Shown here: positions 37,873-48,691 of the stretch, in pieces
Layout of the letters: each line of letters opens with the position of its first letter
How positions within the stretch are numbered: position 1 is the stretch's first letter
Assembly (NCBI GenBank): GCA_036346255.1
Contig: CM070617.1
Coordinates: 1 to 64,000 of the forward strand
Direction of reading: 5' to 3'
DNA length: 64,000 nucleotides
DNA from: Ampelocalamus luodianensis
Lineage: Eukaryota; Streptophyta; Magnoliopsida; Poales; Poaceae
The notes under the pieces: generated by a model
Told to the model about the DNA's origin: nothing
Database searches by the model: none
What the model saw: only the letters and a program-made list of their open reading frames with translations
Program-made: the position numbers and the translations under genes

Positions 37873-38651
37873 TATGGGAACAACTTGGTATCGGTATGAC
37901 CGGTTTGTCATGTATTTTAGTTTATCAAAGCGGGTTGTCCACTTTGGTATTGTTTGATATATGTCTATCTTATTGTTACTAAATTCTTTTAATCCAAATT
38001 TAATTTACTAAATGGCTTTGGCAAAATAGAATGTGTAGGAACAAAACTTGTCGCTTTATGCAAAACTTAAGTCAATATAACCTATCCTTTGGACAACCTC
38101 TAGCATATATATATTCTCTAATCCTTTGGATAGGCTCTATCATACACTTTCTTTTATTAGTTTGTGTAAGTCTTGCGAGTACCTTTTGTACTCAACCAGA
38201 TTGACCACTTGTTTCAGGTGAGAACGTCGCACGAAATGGTTTTAACTATCGCTCCAGTTCTGGGCGATAGCGGCAGATGCATTGGTTTTAACTCCAGTTG
38301 GTTGCTTGTGGGTTTTGGGCATATCAATCAGGTAGTTTACCTTTATTTTCATGTTTTCTTCCGCCGCAATTTATTGTCTTCGATCGATTTGGCGGGTTGG
38401 TTCTTATGCTAAAAATCGGGCCATTAGGTCCTATTTGTTGAAATTGAAATAATAATGCTTCTAATATTTTTGCATGTTTGACCATGGTTGTGATCCATGT
38501 TATTTTGATATGTACATGTTAGTCACTGATCTTTGGGAACTAACATGAGATGCATATCCGAATCTTGAAATCGGTTTCGTTTCATGTTTAGGTTATGCCT
38601 TCGCGCAATCACTTGACTTGAACCAAATTGATTTCGGGACCCCACATTATT

Positions 38652-38976
38652 CAATACTTCATAAATATAAAAGTGATGCAATCATCTTCATGATTACCTT
38701 TATGGCATATCACTAACACTTGTGCTTAAAATTAGTTAATTTGATTGGATGGGACTTCGTGAAAGTAAGAATTTGATTGGATTAAATGTTGTTCTTTTGT
38801 CTAATTGGATTTAAAAGATATGTATGTATACCGATTTATAATATTCAAGAAAATGGGAAAAAGGAAAGGCAAACAATGAAAAAGGACAAGCAGCTGCACA
38901 TGGCATCCTGCTTAACGAGTCATAACAGGTCAAGCGAGACAGATACAAGGATTGAGAGCCCAGGCAGGCCGGCCCT
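38652..38976 (+). promoter_or_regulatory. Upstream region of the sugar transporter, unit 1
   Basis: About 325 AT-rich bases separate the solo LTR's target duplication from the ATG. A TATA-like TTTATAATA lies at about 38834, roughly 140 bases upstream of the ATG. The LTR ends close enough to affect the promoter. The region is nearly identical in unit 2. Confidence 0.35.
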
Positions 38977-41900
38977 ATGGCTATGGAAGGAGGAGAAGAA
39001 GAAGCCAACAAGCCTCTCTTGGTAACGGTGGCCGGAGGCAGTGGTGATAGCCAACGCAGAGCTGCCTCTGCTTCTGTTTCTTCGATTGGGGTGGTGGTCG
39101 CCAGCACCGCCGTCGCCGTCGCCGGATCCTTCGAGTTCGGAATCTCGGTAAGCCCTTATGGATACGTACGTTTAATTACTAATTAGGTCTCTTCTTCCAA
39201 TCCCATCTCATCTCTTGCTTCCTCCTTTTCTCCAGCTAATTTGTAGTAGCTAACTAATGCAGCTAATTAAAATGGTTGGGTAGAGTATGTAACTAGGCCA
39301 ATATCTAATTAGGCAGATTTATCCTACTAGTATTTTGGTACATCATCATTAATCAAGGACCAGGCGAAGCTAATTTCGATTTCCTGTTTTGCTTGGCGCT
39401 GCAGGTAGGCTACTCATCACCATCGCAGGAGGGCATCATGCGTGATCTTCACCTTCCTTAGCTGAGGTACTCATATACATAATTGCTCATCTTGGTGGAT
39501 CAATTGTACACAGGATCTATATAAGCATCTAGCAAGCTCAACTGCATTTTTATTTATCATGTGCACATGCAGTATTCTGCCTTTGGCTCAATATTGACCA
39601 TTGGAGCAATGCTAGGCGCTATTCTCAGTGGCACCATAGCAGATCGAGTTGGTCGAAGATGCGTAAGTATTAATCCCATTCCCATCCTGCTAATTAGGCT
39701 AGCTGCATCTGTGCATTTTATATGTACTAGTTCGCAAAAAACATTTTATATGTACCAAACTAACCAAAACCAAACTGCCTGAGGGATCATTTATATGCTC
39801 TCGGCTGATGACCGACTTCTGCTAACTTCTTGTACATTGTGGCGTGCAGGCAATGGCAATATCAGATATTTTCTGCATTCTTGGATATCTCTTTATAATC
39901 TTTTCTAAGGTTTCCGCCTCCTTTTCTATATATCTCCACTTTAGTGGGCACTTAGATGCCATGGCCACTGCAACTTTTAAGTAACATTTTATCTTCTTAG
40001 TTCATCTAATACTTTGCTTTTCTGTATGATCTTCCATAGAATTTTTGGTGGCTTGACCTTGGAAGGCTCTTAATTGGATGTGGAATTGGCCTTCTTTCAT
40101 ATGTGGTGATTACAATAAGCAACTCCATCTTGTTACTTTCTCCAACAAATTTGGTTTGAAATTTGTGGTACCTGAACAGGTTCCAGTCTATATATCAGAG
40201 ATAACACCCAAGAATCTTAGAGGAGGCTTCGCAACTGTAAACCAGGTTTGTACTCAATCAGGGATATTTCATTACTGACTGTTCAGAACTTTATCTTAAG
40301 AAAGCAAGCACCTCCATTTCTGCAGCTTATGATATGTTGTGGGGCATCACTTGCGTATGCTCTGGGGACCTTTATCACCTGGCGTACCTTGGCAATCATC
40401 GGTACTTTGTTTGTTTGGGTGTACTTTTCTTCCTTTCCTATAACAATGATCATAGATTTTAGATTAGATCTTGTAGATTGCACCAACTTCAACGGGTCCT
40501 TGTTTCAATCTAAACATATCGACTTCAAAATTCATGCACATTTTTAACTAGAAATTTAGTGCATATGGTTATGTGTAAATGTTAGATTTATCTCTTGTAG
40601 GTGTGACACCATGTTTACTGCAGCTGGTTGGCCTTCTTTTGATTCCTGAATCTCCAAGATGGCTCGTAAGTAGCTTTCCTTGAACTACTGATACTTGATG
40701 AATCTTTTAGTTTCAATAGTAGAGTTTCTATTGCCTAGTTAATAGAAAGTTAGAAACACTTCTCTTATTAAAACATATATAAGTATTGGGTGACATTGGC
40801 AAACTTAAGATGGTCATTTAGTAACATTGCAACAAGTTCTGTCCTTTACTCGATCATGGAGAGACACTCACTTGAACATCACCTGAGGATCATATGCAAG
40901 GGAACAGATTTTGAACTTTCAATTAATTACATATAAATATTCAGTTTGAGACCTAGGTTTAGAAGTAGATACAATAAAATCTGCACATAGATAAGTTTAA
41001 AATCATCTTCTCATATGATCATTAGATAAAGCCTACAAGTTCATCCCTTGGAACAAAGCTTGATGAAAATCATGTATTTCAGGCTAGGATCAGACACCCA
41101 GGTGCATTTGAGGCAGCATTACAGAAGCTTAGGGGAAAGGAAACTGATATCTTCCAAGAGGCAGCAGAAATCAAAGTATCAAGTGCCTGAGAGTTAAAAC
41201 TAACCACTAACGTAATTATGTATTACTATAAGATCTAGCTAATTCCATCATCTATATATTCAGGATTTCACAGAAAAACTTCAGCATCTACCGCAGTCGA
41301 AGATGTTGGACCTGTTTCAGAAGGATTATATTCATGCTGTTACAGTAAGTATCATAGTTATGCCTTTCTAGCTGGAAGGGAAATGCTTCTGTAATTTTCT
41401 AAGATATCAGTTCTGCGGTCAGGTTGGAGTTGGGCTAATGATCCTTCAACAGTTTGGGGGAGTAAATGCGATTTGCTTCTACGCCAGCGAGATATTTGTT
41501 TCGGCCGGTAAGGAATAGTAGCAACTTGTTGCGTTAACTCTCTCTCTCATACACTGGTTATGGTTGTCAGAAGAGAACTTTTACCATGGGCCGGTTACTT
41601 TGGGGGTACTAACTACTCATGATACAAATCAGGTTTCGCGTCAGGAAACACGGGAATGCTTGCAATGGTTGCAGTCCAGGTCTCTTCAACGAGGCTCCTA
41701 GCCACCTCTGTTGCTTCTCACTGACTTTAGGTGATTAAAGTTTAGTGTCCTTGCAGATTCCGATGACGGCATTAGGGGTGCTTCTAATGGACAAGGCTGG
41801 AAGGAGGCCTCTTTGATGGTAAAAATGTAGACTTAATAATGGATGATAAGCACAGTAATTTTTATGCTGAAATATTACAGGTCTCTGCAGCTGGAACATG

Positions 41901-42752
41901 CTTAGGTTGCCTACTAGTTGGTGTGTCATTCTTATCTAAGGTTTGAATTTGCTGAAATCAATTGCATCCTCGTAGGAAGGCCACCAACTTACCAGTAGTT
42001 TTACATTTTTACTCTTCCTGGAACAGGAACGGCATTGGGTGAAGGACTTGAACATAGCGTTGGCTTTGGCAGGCATTCTGGTATATACTGCTTGTTAACT
42101 TCTTCCCTGCATTACTGCCAGATCTCTCTCTCTCTCTCTCTCAGTGGTAGTTGTAAACATTTTTGTGTCCTGCAAACCAGGTTTTCACTGGATCTTTTCA
42201 CTGGGTATGGGAGGAATACCATGGGTTATAATGTCAGAGGTATCTTTCTGCCCTTAAGTAAAAGATATTGAGATTACTGTACCCAAAAATCCTTCAGAAT
42301 CGCGGACTAAAAGTACGTCAGCAGTGTCGATGAATTTGACTACATTTCATCATTGGGCATGCAGATTTTTCCCATAAACATGAAAGGATCAGCTGGAAGC
42401 CTTGTAACCTTAGTAAGCTGGCTCGGCTCGTGGATCGTCTCTGCACGCTTTCAACTTTCTCCTGATGTGGAGCTCTTATGGTAAATTAGCACCAAGAAAA
42501 AGGAACTTTTAATCATAGTCACGATGGATTCTAGCATGGGCATGCATATTGTGAGCCCAACAGTTTCATGGGTCTGCAACTTTGTTGATGTTTTGTTTTT
42601 CTGTATATCTTGGACGGATTGCAGGCACATTTTTCCTGTTTACGAGCATTTGTGGGCTCACAGTTGTATTTGTGGAGCGGCTGGTGCCAGAGACTAAAGG
42701 AAGGACCCTAGAAGAGATTCAAGCTTCCATGAACTCGTCCTTAACGCCCTAG
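38977..42752 (+). pseudogene. ERD6-like sugar transporter gene, unit 1 copy, frame broken
   Basis: This copy has all 18 exons and splice sites of the intact gene at 57206-61001: 38977-39147, 39405-39466, 39573-39662, 39850-39909, 40040-40105, 40180-40245, 40326-40401, 40601-40665, 41083-41175, 41264-41344, 41423-41507, 41633-41679, 41757-41818, 41881-41940, 42027-42080, 42181-42239, 42365-42480, 42625-42752. Four indels break it: one T missing in exon 2 (near 39454, early stop), one T missing in exon 13 (near 41813), one T missing in exon 16 (near 42195) and one base gained in exon 17 (near 42451). Three of the four are in T runs, the typical place for consensus errors, so the gene may be intact in reality. 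If real, the first stop leaves about 75 residues. Confidence 0.8.
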
Positions 42753-43349
42753 CTTCGGCAATTGATTCCAGAGAATAAGTTGTAAATTTCAGTGCCTATC
42801 TGGGATACTATGAATTGTAGAAATATAAAAAAATGCATTGTTACTAGCTGGTAGCTGGCCTGGGATGAACCCTCGAGGCTGGGAGGTACTCCCGACTGTG
42901 ACAAAAGGGAAAGGCGCATTTGCTGGTCTTGCAGCTGGAAGATGCTGCCGGCCCTGGCCCTTTCCTCGAACATGCGTGGATAGAATAGAATGGAGTGCTT
43001 AATTAGCCAGATCAATGCAGCCTTTACCTCCCTCTGTGCCTTTACTTTCACTTTCGCCGCATTAGGAGTAGGATCTTATTTCATGTCTCGTGCCTTAGTT
43101 TAAGAGAGGCTGAGGACTTGAAATCACAGCATAAGAGAGTGTGATGGTTGTGTCAGTTGGTCAGCGGGCCGGGCAGCATGTGGGGACGGCCCAACCCAAA
43201 CCAGCTGCACTGCTCTGCTCTGCCTTGCCTTGCCTTGCCTTTCCTTTCCTTTCCTTTCCTCCTTGTATGGCTGTATTGCCTTGCCTTTCCTTTCCTTTCC
43301 TTTCCTCCTTGTATGGCTGTATGTACCACTACCAGCCAGCGATTACTAA
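42753..43349. other. Intergenic region between transporter and inverted-repeat element, unit 1
   Basis: This is probably the transporter 3' UTR followed by spacer. At 43217-43310 there is a pyrimidine-rich tract of CCTTG and TTTCC repeats, in which a block of about 54 bases containing CTCCTTGTATGGCTGTAT occurs twice. No gene is seen. The frames through the tract are low-complexity. Confidence 0.6.
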
Positions 43350-43958
43350 TCGGCGACGATTTTTTTCCTTTTAGCCCCATGGTGCATCTGAATTGCAAGA
43401 CTAGCTCTATTAACATAAAAATTTCAATTTTGTCTCCTCTCGAACGTGAAATGACCGGAGGTCGACACGCGTGCTTTTCCGCGCCAAGAAACGCGGAAAC
43501 TCGTGGGCATAGGAACAAGCACATTGCCGCGGACGGTCCTAGCATCCTTCCGCACGCCGCATCGCGGAATATTGGCCGCTTTCACGCCGCAATTGGTCGG
43601 AAGCTTTGCTTCTTTGCATGCAAGCTAAATGCATTCATGCGTGAAATGCTTGTCGCCACTACGCATGCATTTCGCTTTCCGCGTCGCATGCGTGACGGAA
43701 ATGCTTGCTCATGGAGCCCTTTTCGCGCTCCACTACCCCGGAAGGTAGTGGCCTCACCTCCGCGGTGTTGTGCCTGCTCCTCCGTCTTTGGTTGGATTGG
43801 CGCACTAGCCACCGATTTCGTGTCTTGAGCGAAAAGCCACATGTCGATTTGCGGACATTTCGCACTTAAGGAGACCAAATTTAAAATTTTTGTACTAATA
43901 GAGCTAATCTTGCAATTTAGGTGCACCATGGGGCAAAAGGAAAAAAAATCATCGGCGA
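43350..43958. mobile_element. Long terminal-inverted-repeat element, unit 1 (about 0.6 kb)
   Basis: The first 88 bases (43350-43438) are an imperfect inverted copy of the last 90 (43869-43958). Both ends read inward as a C/G-rich tip, a T run, GCCCCATGGTGCA, AATTGCAAGA and TAGCTCTATTA. The interior is CG-rich with many small inverted repeats such as CCGCG/CGCGG. It resembles a MITE or a short Mutator-like element. I could not find a convincing target-site duplication. It lies directly upstream of the amidase exon 1 remnant. Confidence 0.7.
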
Positions 43959-44023
43959 TTTGGTGGTTCGTTCGGTAGGTGTGTGTCCGTGACTCGTGCG
44001 CTCTCTAGCAGAGAGAGAGAGCC

Positions 44024-44082
44024 ATGGCGATGGAGTCGGCGGTGTCGGTGAAAGGCGGAGAGCACGCGCTTCATGGAGAAAA
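44024..44082 (+). pseudogene. Truncated exon 1 of the amidase gene at the duplication junction
   Basis: The first 20 or so codons (MAMESAVSVKGGEH...) match the intact amidase at 62304. The exon then stops at the junction, where GGAGAAAAGGGTG continues into the CACTA tip of unit 2. Bases near 44065 differ (CACGCGCTTC against CACGGCGCCTTC). The start and presumably the promoter are kept, so transcripts could run into the unit-2 LTR sequence. Confidence 0.85.
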
Positions 44083-46670
44083 GGGTGTTCGTGTTGTAGT
44101 GACCATGACAAATCGTAGGGATTTACTAGCGTTACCCTTGAACATCCCCGTGGATCACGGAAACCCCATGAATTTCCTCTTCTCCTGCTTTCCCTCCTTC
44201 TCCTTGCTCCTTCTCCTTCCCTCTGCTGCTTCAAACCTCCTGGACCTCGTCTGGCAAGCTGCATGGGGAGCATCCGGACAGTAGGGCGCCAACGTGACAA
44301 GGAGGTAGGGGCAACGCGCCAAGGAGGGATAAGGAGGAGAGTTCGGTAGGGGAGTGGCGGCTAGGTTTGGGGTCGCCCCTAAACCCCATGGTCGATCCCC
44401 TGGGCAGGTTGCCATGGCCGCCCTACCATGTTGTCCTAATTTTTCCGAATTTCTCCTTTTGATTCACTTAATTACCTTTCTAGTTCAATTATCTCTAGTA
44501 TAAATCGATATTACAACATGCTTGTTAATCAATATAAATGATGATTCGAGACAAAATAACATATTATTTGTCACACCCCATTTTGTATATATGTTAATTA
44601 TATGACATGTTGTTTTTGAGTATATAAATAAATGGTTGCACTTGAATTATTCAAAACAAATGAAAACCCACATCTTAAAATGCAACTCAAAAGAAAACTG
44701 AAATTAACGCTTGTAAACATATCTAGAAAATAAATTATTGAAATACTATAATGATTATCATGAATTAATATGATTTTTTTAAAAAATTTAGAGCTCATCT
44801 TGACATGGATAAAAATCTATGTTCAATATAAATAACATCTAAAAAGAATTTTAAATAAAGCAATTAAGTCATGAACAATGGGTTTATAAAATTTATATGG
44901 GTTCTGTAGCATCACAGTATCCTCTATGAAAATTTTCAGAATTTTACAAATTTTATTTCTATTTTTAAACCTCTAGACAAACTAGAAACTTTTGAATTCA
45001 AACCGGTCGACCTAACCCTAACCCCTTTGGACTGTAGCGACCGAACCCAACCCTCTTGACTTGGCTGGACCGTATCTCTTCGCTCGCGCCTGAGTCCGAT
45101 CGCACCCGCTCACGCGCGCCGTCCGATGTTAAACAGACCGTCCAGATCTTATGGGCTGTTCGGACCATCCGGAATCTCCACGCAATCTTGACCGTCAGTT
45201 TTCAAATGGACCGCATCCGTTTGCTCGCGCCTTACCGACTCGCACCGCTTCACGCAGTCACCGACAGCCCGAACCCACCTGTCGGTCTCGTCTTCTCCAT
45301 GCCACTTCGAGCCTTCACGAGCTCCAGCACGCAAGCAGGAGGTGGCGAGCACTCCAGGCGTTCCCGAGCATGCAACGCCACGTTATCTCGACACCGAGCT
45401 TGTCATCACCTCCTTTGCTGCCACGAATTGTTGATGTGTCCTTTCCTGGGTCGAAACCCTCACAACTCACACTTTTCTCTCTCGGCTGAGTCGATCCACT
45501 CGACCTCTCTCCCTCCACACTGTGACTTATCCTCCCATTCTTGTGTCGTTCTTCTACTCTCACTTTGCCGTGTACATACTCCTAATTTGAGGCTATGTCT
45601 TTGACCGTAGCTCCCGAACCACGAGGTTGTCTTTAGCTGGTTCTCAGGCGCGCTCCGAGTGCCACCCCGTGGCATCTTCTTATCCGGTGAGCTCCTTCTT
45701 AATTCTTGCGTGTCGCATCTTGTTCTAGGTTATTAGGAGTAAAACCCCTCAAACAATTTGTTCATCGACCCACGGGATCATCAGAATTTTGAAGTTGTTC
45801 TTATTTTGGCCGAAAACAGTTCCTTCGTTCTCATGTCCGCCCTGGTGGGTGATTTCTCGATTCCTTCCGGTTTGAGCATCTAATGTGTCCTTGTAACCTA
45901 TTCCGATCACCCATTGTTTGATTCCTTGCTCAGGGTGTCATGTCAACGTGGAGCTCCTTTTTGCCGCTTTCCGGTCATCGTCATCGGTGAGCCACCGTGA
46001 TCCTCCAACCATCTCCTTGGTCCCGGTAAGCTCCATGGACTCTAGGGATGCTTGTACACCCATTTGATTGCTCAGTGTGTAGCCGGGTTGACTTGCCCAC
46101 TTAACTTATGTCGTAATACCGCCGCCGCATCCTACTGTCGCGTCGTCGCTCCGGCCAAGCTCCGACCATGTTCCCGCCACCACTAGGACTGCATTGCTTT
46201 TGTGAATCCATTTTGGCCTTTGGTTCACGCGGCCATACCCCACCACGCTAGCTAGCTGCTGGCCAAGAGCGCGGGAGCAAAAGCTCTGTTGTCGAAAATT
46301 CCGACCAGCAACTGTAGCTCGTGATTAGAGTTAAACGCTGTCAGTTTATTATTAAATGTTGTTTAGTTTAAGTTAATGGTATAGCGTCTCACTGACATGT
46401 GGGCCTCTCGAGCTGGTTAAGTCATTGCGTAAAGTCTACAAAGGCATTTTCAGTTAAGGAAAACGTACTTCTTTTGTGTTTCAACCGAAAGTCTGCGTTA
46501 GTTATTTGAAGACGTATTGATAAAATACGTCTTCGACATTGTTTCAGCTGGGGCCGAGTCAATGTTGACCAAGTCAACCTTGACCTGGGGTCCCGCCTGC
46601 AAGCGACAACGGCTAGGTTCGGCTGAGTAAGAAAAGTAATCTTTGCGAATATAATTTTCGAAATGAGTTA

Positions 46671-47577
46671 TGATGAGGGCATCCTTACGACACCTTCTCC
46701 TCCACCTAATGCTCAAGATATACGCTTCGAGTTACCGACTGGGCCAATTACAAGAGCACGTGCCAAGAAACTACAATCTCAGGTGAACTTGTTCCTTAAT
46801 GAATATGTCATTGATTTTAATGAGAATTTTATACTACCTAAAAACAAGTGTTTTACTTGTGATCAGTTTGAAGATTCAATGATGGACGGAGATCAAGGAT
46901 ATGCGTCGTCATCCAAGGAAGGCCATCAAATGAGGAGGTCAAGACGCCGCCTATGGCCCATTCGGCCAAGGAGGAGAGGACCAAGGTCCATGCGACAAAC
47001 GAGGATCACAGCCCTGCAGATCAAGCACAAAGCCCATATGAAGGAACCGGAAGGAAGCCCAATTCCGCATGAACAGAAACACGCTACGTCTTGGTCGGGC
47101 GTGAACAAGAACACGCTACAAGATCGGCCCCGAACAGTAATCCCGCTCTGATGGTTTGGCCGTGAACAAGAACACACGCATGAATAGTCCCCACATGGAA
47201 AATTAGACGAATAGTTATTAGCCCAAGACTATATATTGAGGGGTAGACCCCATTGTAAAGCGCATCAGCTTTATGCATAAGAATTGAAACATAGCTATTG
47301 CTTGTTCTTTCTAAACCGAGTTCATGCGAGGACTTCGAGAGAGAATTAGGCGATCCATTGTTCGCTCGCATTTTAAGGTCAAGTTTGCTTTTCCGCTGGG
47401 AATTGAGGGCTTGGCGATCTCCGCCGTGGTCTCGCGGTGATCATTCGGTGCGTGTTGGCGAATATCCATAGAGTCGCAAGTCCGTGCACTAGCGCGTGGT
47501 GTACAGCTGAGCGGTGTTCGTCGTCAAGCGCTATTTATCTACGGTTCTACTCGAGAAGATCGGGCCACCCCGTATCA
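46671..47577 (+). repeat. 5' LTR of the gypsy element (907 bp)
   Basis: Starts TGATGAGGGCATCC and ends CCCCGTATCA. Matches 53630-54548. Differences are concentrated at about 46985-47150; most of the rest is identical. A TATA box (CTATATAT) is near 47229-47236. Confidence 0.9.
47229..47236 (+). promoter_or_regulatory. TATA box of the gypsy 5' LTR
   Basis: CTATATAT in the LTR, followed by GAGGGGTAGACCCC. The equivalent is at 54195-54202. It would start the genomic RNA about 340 bases before the PBS. Confidence 0.5.
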
Positions 47578-47580
47578 TCG

Positions 47581-47592
47581 TGGTATCAGATT
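47581..47592 (+). other. Primer-binding site of the gypsy element
   Basis: TGGTATCAGATT three bases after the 5' LTR, matching the initiator tRNA-Met type PBS used by most plant LTR elements. Confidence 0.8.
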
Positions 47593-48691
47593 CCAGGCCA
47601 CTCGGTAGAATCTCTCTTTACCCGTATTTTAATATATTGTTTTTTCTGTCCTATACACCGAAAAAGCCACAAAAAAAATATATATCGTCTTTCGCTGTAG
47701 TTTAATTCATTATTTTTAGTGCGTTTTGTTAGGTCTTAATCCACTCGTTCATCGTGTTTAGTTGTCGGTCGTGTTCGCTCGCGTCTCTTTTGTTTTCCCT
47801 TCCACAAATATTTATGCTCATACTTGTTTCCTGTTTTTGTGCAACTAAACATCGCTTCTATGAGTAGATTGCCCGTTGTTTTCTTCTTAAACCCATCGGT
47901 CCATTCGCGAACCTTTCGTACCTATTGAGACTAGCTTGTTGTTGTGCTCGAGGGACTGCTCATTGGATTTTTGGGATGCAAGTTCCCTGCGCGTGTGCAC
48001 TGCTCACATTAGGGCACTGTTCATGTGAGGGCACTGTCCACGTCCGAATACTGTTCATTTTCGCGTGCTGTTCATATCTACGCTCTGTAGGTGCGCTTGG
48101 CCGTGAGTAATAGCATGCTGTGAGTTCAAAAAAAAAACAAAGTGGTTGGTTAAAAACAAAAAGCAGAGAAAGAAAAAGAGAATAATATCCACTACTGTTT
48201 GCGTACCATACTTTTGAGCAATCTTGTGCCCTCATATACAACTTTTTGAGCACTAGCTAGCATCTCTCCTTGAACTGTTGCAATACGAGCGTTCACGTCC
48301 ATACAAAATTGTTCTTTTATCGCCATTCCTTTGATTGCAACAAATCCCATTATCATTGTGCGTGTGTTGTCGTCTTCACTCACTTATATTTGTCGATCAA
48401 CAATTAGGCATTGTGAGTCTCGTTTGGATTGTTACCTAGCTCGACAATCTTTAAATTCTGAATTGTTAGGATTCCTCGCCTAGCTCCACCTAAAACATCC
48501 GTGTTATGTATTGACTGTCGTTCTTGGTATTCGCTCGCACAACTGGGTTGGTCGATTCGTTGCTACGAGCGTAAGTTTTGCTACTCTTAATTTACTTGAA
48601 TAAAGTGCAACTTGCTTTGTTTCGCAATGAGTTGAGAGATTTTCACTTATTTTCACATATATTGTCACTTGGTATTTTTGCTACTGTAACC
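47593..48691 (+). other. Leader region of the gypsy element with short degenerate repeats
   Basis: An untranslated leader of about 1.1 kb. At about 47954-48080, six variants of a 16-18 base unit of the type GCACTGTTCATGTGAGG occur nearly in tandem. A-rich stretch at 48128-48180. No gene is seen; packaging or dimerisation signals could lie here but cannot be recognised from sequence alone. Confidence 0.55.

Larger units (their letters stand above)
27251..38646. mobile_element. Solo LTR, unit 1 (about 4.3 kb, split by a Helitron)
   Basis: The block starts TGTCACAG and ends GACCCCACA and is flanked by the same 5 bases, TTATT (27246-27250 and 38647-38651). No PBS, PPT or coding region is present. 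A single long LTR left by recombination is the simplest reading. The Helitron at 30734-37872 is inserted in it, leaving 4257 bases of LTR. Relative to unit 2 it lacks about 150 bases near 30120-30140. The empty target for the gypsy insertion of unit 2 is AGTTA at 29337-29341. Confidence 0.72.
26750..44081. repeat. Tandem duplication, unit 1
   Basis: This unit contains the CACTA tip, an LTR fragment, a solo LTR with a Helitron in it, the broken sugar transporter copy, a long-inverted-repeat element and the first part of amidase exon 1. It is followed head to tail by unit 2 (44079-62363). Outside the unit-specific insertions the two are nearly identical, introns included. Without the 7.1-kb Helitron, unit 1 is about 10.2 kb. 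Confidence 0.9.

Noticed and set aside
40248..40547. 99-codon frame overlapping transporter exon 7
   Set aside because: It starts in an intron and reads past the GT donor; only 40326-40401 is exon.
42120..42144. (CT)n microsatellite in transporter intron 15
   Set aside because: Ordinary simple repeat of slightly different length in unit 2 (60362-60386); no evidence of function.
43148..43828. 226-codon frame through the pyrimidine tract and inverted-repeat element
   Set aside because: Low-complexity Leu/Pro/Phe repeats from CCTTT runs; broken in unit 2.
46663..47151. 162-codon frame at the start of the gypsy element
   Set aside because: It is the integrase-tail peptide read in the 5' LTR, not a separate gene.
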